Shown: positions 1 to 6,450 of the stretch, in pieces
Layout of the letters: every line of letters starts with the position of its first letter
Position numbering within the stretch: the stretch's first letter is position 1
From: an uncultured Bacilli bacterium
Lineage (GTDB): Bacteria > Bacillota_I > Bacilli_A > RF39 > UBA660
Direction: 5' to 3'
NCBI GenBank assembly: GCA_944327405.1
Contig: CALVHK010000055.1
Coordinates: forward strand, 1 to 6,635
Length of the DNA stretch: 6,635 nt
Made by a program: the position numbers and the translations under genes
The notes under the pieces: generated by a model
The model's input: the letters and a program-made list of their open reading frames with translations, nothing else
Told to the model about the DNA's origin: nothing
Database searches by the model: none

Positions 1-1449
1 ATATCTTCTTTTATCAAGGAGCTATCCATTCAATACAATATCAATAAGGTGATTATCAGTAAAATGGAATTAGCCCCTCTTGTTTTAAGTATGCTGAAAA
101 AAGCTGTAAACATTACTGAACTCGAAATCAAAGAAGAAGAAACGCTAACATTCGCTGTATGTGAATTACTAATTGAACTAAATCACATAAAGAATGTAAA
201 CTGTTATAATCTTCAACCCTTTATGATTGAACTTTTAGATAAAAATGGAATTACATGTACTTCTCGTTGCGAAATTCTTTACTTAAGTAATTTTATGGAA
301 AAAAATAACTTGCTTAGATATTCCAACATTTATTACAAGACAAATATAAGAATAACGTTTCCTCTCTCTTTAGAAGACCTAAAAGACTTTGAAGATTTCC
401 TAAAAATAAATAAATATTTAAAAGTTATTCATGTTAACAAACTAATCAATCATGAACTAGAAAATCTAATTAACATACTTATTAAATACAATCGTCATAA
501 TCTAAAAGTAGTAATTCACGAAAATATAACCGATGAAAAAACTGCAGAATATCTAAGAAATAAAAACAAAACTTACAAAAAGAAATACAAAATTTATTTA
601 TCCTTAGAATACTCGAAAGAATACTTAGACAAAAACATATTTCACCAAGCTATTACCAACACTTTAAAAGTGTGTGGCCTAATCACATCTAGTCTTGTCA
701 TATTAGTTGTTACCTATATAGGAGTATCAAATTTCGTTTCTTTTAGACAAGTAAATGCTATCCAAAAGAATCTTGCCGAAGTCATTGAAGTAACAGACCC
801 AACTGAGATTATCGAACAAAAAAATGAAGAGAACTTAAATCTAGCTGAAGAAGAAGAGACCCCTTTAGAAGAAATCAAGATGATTACAAACACTGATTTA
901 GCAAGTCTTCTTACGGTTAATGAAGATGTAGTTGGTGAACTCATCGTGAATAATACAAATGTCAATTACCCTGTCGTACAAGCTCACGACAACGATTACT
1001 ACCTAGATCATAACATCAATAAAGAAAATAACGCCAACGGTTGGATTTACTTAGATTTCCGCAATGATTCCATGAACTTAGATAAAAACAATATAATATA
1101 CGGTCATAACATGTATTATAGTGGAGTGATGTTTGGAACACTTTACAAAACAGCTAATGCTAGTTGGTACACCAATCCTGATAATCAAATCATCACTTAT
1201 AATACATTATATGAAGATATGAAATTCCAAATATTTTCCATTTACCGTGTTCCCGAAACGAATGATTATCTAAAAGTATTCTTTGATGATGATGCTGATT
1301 TTCTAGAATTTATCGACATGATTACGACCAGAAGTATTTATAACTTTAACGTTCCCATAAATGCCGATGATAAAATTATTACTTTATCTACATGCAGCAA
1401 TAACGGAACAAAAAGGTTAGTAATTCATGCTGTATTATTAGATGAATAA
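1..1449 (+). CDS. Class B sortase with long cytoplasmic N-terminal domain (5' end probably outside window)
   Basis: Membrane-bound cysteine transpeptidase that would anchor surface proteins to peptidoglycan. Numbering from the in-frame GTG at 49, residues ~1-205 form an unrecognised, Lys/Asn/Leu-rich, alternating strand-helix domain. Residues ~208-228 (nt 670-732) are one hydrophobic membrane helix, followed by an acidic linker with a Glu run and a class B sortase domain from ~293 to 466. The catalytic set is visible: His353 in IIYGHNM, Cys449 in TLSTCS and Arg456 in TKRLVIH. Typical SrtB proteins are about 240 residues, so the N-terminal part is a large addition that should lie in the cytoplasm. 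The frame is open to base 1 and the upstream codons read like protein, so the true start is probably outside. An alternative is ATG at 64, with AAGGTGAT at 46-53 as a rather distant ribosome binding site. No sortase substrate is encoded in the window. The class is certain; the N-terminal function is unknown. Confidence 0.9.
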   Translation: MSSFIKELSIQYNINKVIISKMELAPLVLSMLKKAVNITELEIKEEETLTFAVCELLIELNHIKNVNCYNLQPFMIELLDKNGITCTSRCEILYLSNFMEKNNLLRYSNIYYKTNIRITFPLSLEDLKDFEDFLKINKYLKVIHVNKLINHELENLINILIKYNRHNLKVVIHENITDEKTAEYLRNKNKTYKKKYKIYLSLEYSKEYLDKNIFHQAITNTLKVCGLITSSLVILVVTYIGVSNFVSFRQVNAIQKNLAEVIEVTDPTEIIEQKNEENLNLAEEEETPLEEIKMITNTDLASLLTVNEDVVGELIVNNTNVNYPVVQAHDNDYYLDHNINKENNANGWIYLDFRNDSMNLDKNNIIYGHNMYYSGVMFGTLYKTANASWYTNPDNQIITYNTLYEDMKFQIFSIYRVPETNDYLKVFFDDDADFLEFIDMITTRSIYNFNVPINADDKIITLSTCSNNGTKRLVIHAVLLDE

Positions 1450-1467
1450 CATTAAAAGATTTACACA

Positions 1468-1504
1468 AAAGAAGAGTCTGGAACTATTTTCTAGACTCTT
1501 CTTT
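1468..1504. terminator. Bidirectional rho-independent terminator between sortase and HEPN gene
   Basis: A 16-bp stem (1468-1483 with 1489-1504, one G-T wobble) closes a 5-base loop. The stem base is A-rich on one side and T-rich on the other, giving a U-rich tail in both directions. It serves the convergent sortase and HEPN genes. The HEPN stop codon (1484-1486) sits in the loop, and the right arm encodes that protein's last residues. Confidence 0.88.
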
Positions 1505-3040
1505 AATTTTCTTTCGCATATATTTCGAAATATTAATTTGAAATTGTATATTTTCTAACTCATAAAGTTTATCCATCAATCGAAGAAATTCTTCTTTATC
1601 AATAATCATTTCCCAAATAACCCGATTATTTCTAAATTCTTTATCTACCCACTCTTTCTTTTTCTTCTGATAATGTTTCAAATGAATATTGCTACCCGTA
1701 ATATACAAGCGCATCTTTGAGCCACTAAATTCTACCTGATTATGAATGATCGCATTTCTTAAATTCCAAAACAAATGCTTATCTACATCATTATTCAAAA
1801 CTTCTTCAAGTAACTTACTGTACTGGGCACTTAAGGTGACAATATTCTTAATATAACCATAATCACAAGAATACTCTTTTGCTTCTTCATACGCGCGATT
1901 TAACACTCTTAAATACTCTTGATAAATATTTTTAGCATACACATAATGCATATCAAAAGAAAATTCTTTTTGCAAAGCCATTTTTAAATCCACATCATAA
2001 TCTTTATTTAAGTAAACTTTGGAAAACAAAATATTGGCATAAACCTTAAGCAAGAAATCTTTAGCATCTCTTAAAATGTATAATTGATCCTTATCTTCAT
2101 GCCCTTCTTCCAAACTATTTAAAATATCTAAAATATTATGTGTAATAATAGAATTATAAGATACAGGATCTTCTAACTTTAATTTATTAATTAAATATTG
2201 TTGTTTGCCCTGGAATGTTAGTTCCTTAAACCCTTCATCATGAAAAACATCACTAAATTGAGGAGTAGGAAGAAGATCTAATTTAATATAATTTCCGTAA
2301 TGTTTCTCAATCCTTTTAAATAGTAATTCCAACTCCTGAATAAGACTTTCAAAAGAGTTCCAAGCATGAATTGAACTATTTCCAATTTTATACTTTACGG
2401 AAGAAAACAATAAATCAAAAGTATATCTATCCTCTGGAATACCACTACCACTAAAATAATTAGCTAAAGTACTTTTATTTCCATTCAAAAGCGTAATTTT
2501 ATAAAATTTAACAATTCCCATCTTCCAATATTCATCAAAATCAAATAAAACATCTTTTTTCTTAGGAATGAATGAAAGAACAGCAATATCACTCATTCCC
2601 TTTTTAAACTTTCCTTTTTCGTTAGATATTGTACACAATACTAACTTTTCTAACCATATCAAATCAAACCATGTATGCGCATCATCATGTAAATAAATAA
2701 GTCCATCTTCATAAGTAAAATTCATATGACTCAAATAATCTCTTATTCTTTTAAACTCTAATCGATAAGGCAAAGTTGATTCTGAAGAATACCCTCTACC
2801 ATATTTAAGTACTCCTTCTGTAGTGTCAATTTCTCTCATTAAAAATAAATCTTCAAAGATAAAATCGGGAACACCTTCCCATAATTCATCCATATTATTA
2901 CTAAAAAGTGTAATCAAACACCAAAGTTTTATTTCTTTGGCACAATCCAAAATAACTGGAAAATAAGCACTATTCGGCCTCGTCGCATATTTAATTAAAT
3001 AACGAACTCCAAGTACTGCTGCATCTATCCCCTTATCCAT
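1484..3040 (-). CDS. Putative double-HEPN-domain protein (possible RNase)
   Basis: A 518-residue soluble protein with no signal peptide or membrane segment; I do not recognise a named family. Two R-x4-H motifs of HEPN type are visible: R100-DYLS-H105 and R428-NAII-H433, both with the polar residue (D or N) after Arg that is usual in HEPN proteins. The first is followed by a strand-turn-helix stretch ending in WFDLIWLEKLV (~124-134), resembling the end of HEPN domains in plasmid and phage-defence proteins. The second lies in a helical C-terminal region (~370-500) ending in a Lys-rich tail. The middle (~140-360) is mixed and unassigned. ATG at 3040 has GGGGGT at 3047-3052, six bases upstream. 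It starts 20 bases after trmB with no terminator between them, so co-transcription is likely. Known HEPN proteins with this motif often cleave RNA in abortive infection or toxin systems; that activity here is inference. Fold assignment is moderate, function open. Confidence 0.6.
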   Translation of the reverse strand: MDKGIDAAVLGVRYLIKYATRPNSAYFPVILDCAKEIKLWCLITLFSNNMDELWEGVPDFIFEDLFLMREIDTTEGVLKYGRGYSSESTLPYRLEFKRIRDYLSHMNFTYEDGLIYLHDDAHTWFDLIWLEKLVLCTISNEKGKFKKGMSDIAVLSFIPKKKDVLFDFDEYWKMGIVKFYKITLLNGNKSTLANYFSGSGIPEDRYTFDLLFSSVKYKIGNSSIHAWNSFESLIQELELLFKRIEKHYGNYIKLDLLPTPQFSDVFHDEGFKELTFQGKQQYLINKLKLEDPVSYNSIITHNILDILNSLEEGHEDKDQLYILRDAKDFLLKVYANILFSKVYLNKDYDVDLKMALQKEFSFDMHYVYAKNIYQEYLRVLNRAYEEAKEYSCDYGYIKNIVTLSAQYSKLLEEVLNNDVDKHLFWNLRNAIIHNQVEFSGSKMRLYITGSNIHLKHYQKKKKEWVDKEFRNNRVIWEMIIDKEEFLRLMDKLYELENIQFQINISKYMRKKIKEESRK

Positions 3041-3060
3041 TTTTATACCCCCAAATTTTT

Positions 3061-3684
3061 TTATTTTACTGCCTTCAAATAATTAATTTTTATACCTTGT
3101 TCGACAAACTTACGCTCATATTCCGTTAAAACATTCGGTATATCACTATTATTTAAATCTAAACAAACTTCTTGAAAAACATAGCCATGAAGACTTAACG
3201 TAACAATAGAGCTAGCAAATAAACCTAAATTATCGGTTTTCATTATGATAGTTTTTTTATTTTTAAATATCAAATCATAAATACTTAAAAATATTTCACT
3301 TGTAAGTCTTCTTGAAGCAGTTCTCTTTTTAGGCCATGGATCAGAAAAATTAAGATAAATGGTATCGATTTCCAGATCAAACACATCCCCTAAATTTAAA
3401 GCATCTATATTGATAATTCTTAAATTAGGTAACTCCTCTGGATATTTTTTAATCGCTCTAGCTAACACATTACTATATTTTTCCACCCCAATAAAATTAA
3501 TATGCGGATGATTACGAGCCATCTCATAAATAAAATCACCTTTCCCCATCCCTATTTCTAAATGAATAGGATGAAGATTCCCAAACACATCTTGCCAATG
3601 CCCTTTATACATAGAAGGATTTTTAACTAAATAAGTGCAAGTATCTAACAAAATATCTTTATCTTTCAAATTTCTAAGTCGCAT
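3061..3684 (-). CDS. trmB: tRNA (guanine-N7-)-methyltransferase TrmB
   Basis: SAM-dependent enzyme that makes 7-methylguanosine at position 46 in the variable loop of tRNAs. With the start at 3684 the protein has 207 residues, close to the usual ~213. It shows the SAM-binding motif EIGMGKGDF (43-51), GVEKY (66-70), the family signature NFSDPWPKKR (112-121) followed by RRLT, the KTDN motif (149-152) and the C-terminal TEYERKF (187-193). The frame also allows an ATG at 3709-3711, nine codons earlier. I prefer ATG 3682-3684 because it gives the family-typical beginning MRLRN and lies behind a possible extended -10 at 3702-3710; only a weak site (AAGTAGTGA) precedes it. It is the first gene of a probable two-gene unit with the HEPN-like gene. 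The signature position after PKKR is Thr, where many homologues have His, a minor deviation. Confidence 0.96.
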   Translation of the reverse strand: MRLRNLKDKDILLDTCTYLVKNPSMYKGHWQDVFGNLHPIHLEIGMGKGDFIYEMARNHPHINFIGVEKYSNVLARAIKKYPEELPNLRIINIDALNLGDVFDLEIDTIYLNFSDPWPKKRTASRRLTSEIFLSIYDLIFKNKKTIIMKTDNLGLFASSIVTLSLHGYVFQEVCLDLNNSDIPNVLTEYERKFVEQGIKINYLKAVK

Positions 3685-3687
3685 AAT

Positions 3688-3716
3688 ATCACTACTTTCT
3701 AAATATAACATATAAT
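3688..3716 (+). promoter_or_regulatory. Possible sigma-A type promoter for the coiled-coil gene
   Basis: A perfect TATAAT at 3711-3716 lies 22 bases before the ATG at 3738. The -35 position (ATCACT, 3688-3693, 17-base spacer) matches only three of six. The predicted start near 3723 leaves a short leader that is mostly ribosome binding site. Both elements lie at or before the beginning of the divergent trmB gene. Confidence 0.45.
3702..3710 (-). promoter_or_regulatory. trmB: Possible extended -10 promoter for trmB
   Basis: On the - strand TGTTATATT fits an extended -10 (TG-n-TATATT, five of six to TATAAT). I see no -35 at the right distance. Transcription would begin near 3695, giving a leader of about ten bases and excluding the longer trmB start at 3711. 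It stands nearly back to back with the + strand promoter at 3688-3716. Confidence 0.4.
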
Positions 3717-3721
3717 AAACC

Positions 3722-3730
3722 AGAAAGGAT
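3722..3730 (+). promoter_or_regulatory. Ribosome binding site that decides the coiled-coil gene start
   Basis: AGAAAGGAT with AAGGA at 3725-3729 lies eight bases before ATG 3738 but only two before the in-frame GTG 3732, so ATG is chosen. Confidence 0.7.
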
Positions 3731-3737
3731 TGTGTAT

Positions 3738-4076
3738 ATGAAAAAGGATCGAAACGTCTTCTTCCAAGAAGCCGGATATTTTAATCAAACCAATTTCCCT
3801 AACCAAAACATGAATATGGCTAGTGGGCCATTTACTACCCAAGCCCAATCTAGTTTTTATGCCGGACCTGTTGCACCTATGAATTATAACACACCAAACG
3901 GTATGAATGCAAATACCCAAACAAATTTAAACTATGATGTTAGTGACATCGAGTCTCGCTTATCTAAAATAGAGAGGCAAATAAACCGATTAGATGCTAG
4001 AATAACCAAACTAGAAAGCACCAATTTCTACCCAACCGAGGAAATTGATACAACTACCAACATGTATATGGTCTAA
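3738..4076 (+). CDS. Small Asn/Gln/Met-rich coiled-coil protein of unknown function
   Basis: A 112-residue protein I cannot assign to a named family. Residues 1-65 are low-complexity, rich in Asn, Gln, Pro, Met, Phe and Tyr, with no signal peptide or membrane helix. Residues ~68-94 form a heptad-patterned coiled coil (IESRLSKIERQINRLDARI). A short acidic/Thr tail follows, ending in NMYMV. This build, a disordered sticky N-terminus plus a short oligomerising coil, is common in self-assembling structural proteins such as spore coat components. With a Cse60 homologue nearby, a spore-layer role is conceivable, but this is inference. It is transcribed alone, divergent from trmB, with good ribosome binding. 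Its stop is one base from the convergent murJ stop, and a terminator hairpin spans both. The strong ribosome binding site, clean start and terminator argue that it is a real gene. Confidence 0.8.
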   Translation: MKKDRNVFFQEAGYFNQTNFPNQNMNMASGPFTTQAQSSFYAGPVAPMNYNTPNGMNANTQTNLNYDVSDIESRLSKIERQINRLDARITKLESTNFYPTEEIDTTTNMYMV

Positions 4077-4096
4077 CTTAGGCCTCTTTTTTATTT
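4070..4096 (+). terminator. Rho-independent terminator of the coiled-coil gene, containing both convergent stop codons
   Basis: GGTCTA (4070-4075) pairs with TAGGCC (4079-4084), six pairs including one G-T wobble, around a three-base loop. A T-rich tract follows (4085-4096). The stops of the coiled-coil gene (4074-4076) and murJ (4078-4080) both lie inside. It can work on the + strand only: on the - strand the wobble becomes a C-A mismatch and no T tract follows. Confidence 0.62.
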
Positions 4097-5721
4097 CTAA
4101 AAAATTTGTTTTTCAATTTTTGTAAATAATTTTTTCCTAAAATTTCATCCATAAGTCCCATTTTATGTGAGACAATAAAATAGGATAATGCCCCCACGAT
4201 AGCGATAACCGCAATATACATAACACAAGCAAATTTACTACCGTAGTTTATTGGAATAAATAACTTCATAAGTACGACAACTACAAACATAGTAGCTAAA
4301 GGAACAATTATTTTAGCAAGCATTTTTTTGGTTGCTGAAAAATTAAAGTGATATTCTCGTTTTAAATAGATCATTGCTATTATAACCGTAGCACTAAAAC
4401 CAATAATAGTAGCCACCGTAGCACCCCAATAAGCAGGGATACCAATTAAATCAAATAAAAGCATAAACGGTACATCAAGAATAGCATTAAGTAATATTCC
4501 TGTGATCGAACTAATATAAACCATCTTAAACTTATTCATACTTTGAAGGGTATGATTAGCAACGGTATACAAGTTAGAGAATAATGGCGCAAATATAGCT
4601 ACGGCTAAAATATTTGTTCCAATTGCATTATATCCATAAAATACCGTCCAAATACTTGAAGCAAGTAAACTTATTCCTACACACATAGGCAAACTAATAA
4701 ACAAAATAATTTGCATAGATTTATTAAACTTATGATTTAAATCATCATATTTCTTTAAAGTAAAAGCTTCTACCATATTAGGAATCAAACTAGCTGATAA
4801 ACCCAATGATACACTGGTAACCACAATACTAATTTTAGGAGCCCAAGTAGAAATACCGGTTGCAATAAATTCCACTTCTTCTGCATCCAAGCCCAAATAA
4901 TTCATTGTTCTTAAAATAAGTATCATATCCACATTATTATAAATCGTAAAAGCAATACTAACAATCACAATCGGTATAGCATATTTCACGATTTTTCTAA
5001 TGATTTCTTTGTTAGTTACTTCATCTTTCACTTCAAACTTCTGATCTAAACACAGTTCATGCTTATTTTTCTTAAGTTTTCCATGAACATAGAGTAAGGC
5101 ACATACCCCCCCAATAAAAGCTCCAAAAACAGCTACACCTATAGCCACTGTTGTATCAAGATTTAACCATCGAAGGGCAATATAACTACCAAAAATAATA
5201 ACCGCCACTCTGGCAATCTGTTCAATTACTTGTGATACACTAGATACCGAAATAATATTATGCCCTTGAAAGAATCCTCTTGATACACTTAAAAAAGGAA
5301 AAACAAGCAAGGCAAAAGAAACACAACGAATAACAAAGGTAACATCTTCTATGGTATTACCACCTGTCATATCACCAATAATTAAACCAGCAATTTGTGG
5401 TGCAAAAACAAAAAGAATAATAAAAGCTGCTACAGCGATAAAGCCAAGTAACTTTTTCCCAATCTGAAAAGTACGAATTTTAGCCTCTTGTCTCCCCAAA
5501 GTATTATATTCATTTATAATTTTACTTACAGCATTAGGAATACCTGCTGTAGCTACTTCTAAAAACAAGCCATAAATATTATAAGCATAAGCATATAATG
5601 CTGCTCCCGTTGAACCAACAATTGCATAAAAAGGAATAACATAAAGCATTCCAAGCAACTTAACAATTACAATACATACTGTAGCAATAATGGTTCCTTC
5701 TATAAATGAATTCTTTTTCAA
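4078..5721 (-). CDS. murJ: Lipid II flippase MurJ, YtgP type (MOP superfamily)
   Basis: Polytopic membrane protein that moves the peptidoglycan precursor lipid II to the outer face of the membrane. From the TTG at 5721 it has 547 residues, matching B. subtilis YtgP (about 544). Recognisable features are the first helix and loop (KLLGMLYVIPF, then GSTGAALYAYAYNIY), IPNAVSK near residue 64, the signature RGFFQGH at ~148-154 followed by VSQVIEQIAR, and about 14 hydrophobic segments in all. The C-terminus is Lys-rich. SpoVB is a related sporulation member of the superfamily, but the N-terminal sequence is closer to YtgP. An in-frame GTG at 5728-5730 would add three residues, but it is part of the ribosome binding site, so TTG is preferred. 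It follows cse60 by 12 bases and is probably translated with it. No terminator for this strand is visible after its stop. Confidence 0.93.
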   Translation of the reverse strand: MKKNSFIEGTIIATVCIVIVKLLGMLYVIPFYAIVGSTGAALYAYAYNIYGLFLEVATAGIPNAVSKIINEYNTLGRQEAKIRTFQIGKKLLGFIAVAAFIILFVFAPQIAGLIIGDMTGGNTIEDVTFVIRCVSFALLVFPFLSVSRGFFQGHNIISVSSVSQVIEQIARVAVIIFGSYIALRWLNLDTTVAIGVAVFGAFIGGVCALLYVHGKLKKNKHELCLDQKFEVKDEVTNKEIIRKIVKYAIPIVIVSIAFTIYNNVDMILILRTMNYLGLDAEEVEFIATGISTWAPKISIVVTSVSLGLSASLIPNMVEAFTLKKYDDLNHKFNKSMQIILFISLPMCVGISLLASSIWTVFYGYNAIGTNILAVAIFAPLFSNLYTVANHTLQSMNKFKMVYISSITGILLNAILDVPFMLLFDLIGIPAYWGATVATIIGFSATVIIAMIYLKREYHFNFSATKKMLAKIIVPLATMFVVVVLMKLFIPINYGSKFACVMYIAVIAIVGALSYFIVSHKMGLMDEILGKNYLQKLKNKFFRNKKEA

Positions 5722-5727
5722 TTCAAA

Positions 5728-5737
5728 CACTTCCTAA
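5728..5737 (-). promoter_or_regulatory. murJ: Ribosome binding site of murJ overlapping the cse60 stop codon
   Basis: On the - strand TTAGGAAGTG matches eight of ten bases of the Bacillus-type consensus TAAGGAGGTG. It contains the cse60 stop TAG (5734-5736) and the discarded GTG start (5728-5730). GGAAG ends eight bases before TTG 5721, an ideal distance. Ribosomes ending cse60 would be placed on this site, which suggests translational coupling. Confidence 0.72.
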
Positions 5738-5907
5738 CTTACATAAATAATCATCGCCGTAAAACAATATATTTGATCCTCTCCAAACACTGATATTGCC
5801 GTACTAAACTTAATATCAACAACTTCACCCGTTAATTCACTCAAAAACTGATTTACTTGTGCTTCCAAGTCTTTTTCATGAGATTCATCAAATATTTTTA
5901 CTTTCAT
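5734..5907 (-). CDS. cse60: Cse60-family sporulation protein
   Basis: A 57-residue protein reading MKVKIFDESHEKDLEAQVN at its start and GEDQIYCFTAMIIY near its end. This fits the small Cse60 family (B. subtilis Cse60 is 60 residues and under mother-cell sigma-E control): the MKVKVFD start, the HEKDLE-x-x-VN helix, VDIK, and QIYCF-A-x-(V/I)-IY. The biochemical role of the family is unknown to me. There is no signal peptide or membrane segment; it is probably a compact strand-helix-strand protein. ATG at 5907 has GGGTGAT a few bases upstream. It lies 34 bases after cinA, with a palindrome and a possible promoter in between, and its stop is inside the murJ ribosome binding site. The family match is from memory of the pattern, so the symbol is likely but not certain. 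Its presence suggests a spore-forming lineage or a remnant of one. Confidence 0.85.
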   Translation of the reverse strand: MKVKIFDESHEKDLEAQVNQFLSELTGEVVDIKFSTAISVFGEDQIYCFTAMIIYVS

Positions 5908-5918
5908 AAATCAATCAC

Positions 5919-5938
5919 CCATGTTAACTATAACATAG
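5919..5938. repeat. Inverted repeat upstream of cse60
   Basis: ATGTTA and TAACAT are perfect six-base arms around a four-base centre. On the - strand transcript the stem extends to eight pairs with one G-T wobble, reaching the GG at the edge of the cse60 ribosome binding site. No T tract follows, so it is not a normal terminator. It could be an operator or an RNA hairpin. Confidence 0.5.
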
Positions 5939-5959
5939 AATTTATGATTTTATTGTCGA
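5927..5959 (-). promoter_or_regulatory. cse60: Possible promoter for cse60-murJ inside the cinA 3' end
   Basis: On the - strand TCGACA (5954-5959, five of six to TTGACA) is followed after 16 bases by TATGTT (5932-5937, four of six). Five bases further an extended -10, TGTTATAGT, ends at 5927. Either could act; both overlap the inverted repeat at 5919-5938. No clear sigma-E or other sporulation consensus was found. Confidence 0.35.
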
Positions 5960-6400
5960 ATTAAAGAGATTGATAAAAGCCTCAATAACTTCTATTTTAT
6001 TTTCTTTACGTGTAGATTTGGTGATATCTACATGAGTAGTATAAATATTATCATTTCTTTTATCATAAATACAAAGATCGACACCTTTTTCTTCATTTAA
6101 ATTACTAGTGAGCTTGCCCGTAATACCTACACCTAAGTCACTACCAGTAAACTTAACTATAGCCTTCGCCATTTCTATAGCAGTCTCTTTGCTATAAACG
6201 GAATACTTATCAATAACTTCCCTGGACACACCCATTTTAATTTTATACTCTGTGCTATAAGTAACAGCACTAAACTTTAAAATGGTACTAGCGTCACTAA
6301 TATCAGTAATAAGACTAGCAAGCAAACCTCCAGTACATGATTCCATGGTAGATATACTAATATGATTTTCTATTAAATATTTGACAACACTCTCTAACAT
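5942..6400 (-). CDS. Stand-alone CinA C-terminal domain protein (PncC-like nicotinamide-nucleotide amidase family)
   Basis: A 152-residue protein consisting only of the CinA C-terminal domain; full CinA is about 410 residues and E. coli PncC about 165. PncC enzymes deamidate nicotinamide mononucleotide to nicotinate mononucleotide to recycle NAD by-products. Visible are TMESCTGG (18-25) with the probable nucleophile Ser21, VTYSTEYK (46-53) with conserved Tyr48 and Lys53, MGVS (56-59) and YSKETAIEMA (69-78). The usual GITGIAGP stretch is GITGKLTSN here (92-100), and the following GG-rich loop is missing. That variant occurs in a divergent CinA subfamily, so amidase activity is likely but not assured and no symbol is given. 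ATG 6400 has GAGAGGT eight bases upstream. A possible promoter lies just before it, between it and dinD. It leads the probable cinA-cse60-murJ unit. Confidence 0.9.
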   Translation of the reverse strand: MLESVVKYLIENHISISTMESCTGGLLASLITDISDASTILKFSAVTYSTEYKIKMGVSREVIDKYSVYSKETAIEMAKAIVKFTGSDLGVGITGKLTSNLNEEKGVDLCIYDKRNDNIYTTHVDITKSTRKENKIEVIEAFINLFNSTIKS

Positions 6401-6421
6401 CCAAATCGACCTCTCCTAAGT

Positions 6422-6450
6422 ATTTTACCACAAATTAAAGCAAGTGTATA
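6422..6450 (-). promoter_or_regulatory. Probable sigma-A promoter for cinA
   Basis: On the - strand the -35 TATACA (6445-6450, four of six) and -10 TAAAAT (6422-6427, five of six) are 17 bases apart, and TGG before the -10 makes it an extended -10. The start would be near 6415, leaving a leader of about 15 bases that is mostly ribosome binding site. The -35 lies in the loop and stem of the dinD terminator. Confidence 0.55.

Noticed and set aside
714..965. 83-codon open frame on the - strand
   Set aside because: Lies wholly inside the sortase gene. Its Ser/Phe-rich composition is the mirror of the Glu/Lys-rich linker; there is no plausible ribosome site or family match.
1484..3040. Cas13-like effector
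   Set aside because: Two HEPN motifs recall Cas13, but the protein is about half the size, and no CRISPR repeats or other cas genes are in the window. Kept as a HEPN candidate only.
3685..3711. Longer trmB beginning at ATG 3709-3711
   Set aside because: Adds nine residues not found in the family, has no ribosome binding site, and would lie upstream of the likely transcription start.
3732..3737. GTG start for the coiled-coil gene
   Set aside because: Only two bases from the AAGGA site; ATG 3738 has correct spacing.
3699..3920. 73-codon open frame on the - strand, opposite the coiled-coil gene
   Set aside because: Antisense to a better supported gene and overlaps the trmB start region. The product resembles no protein family.
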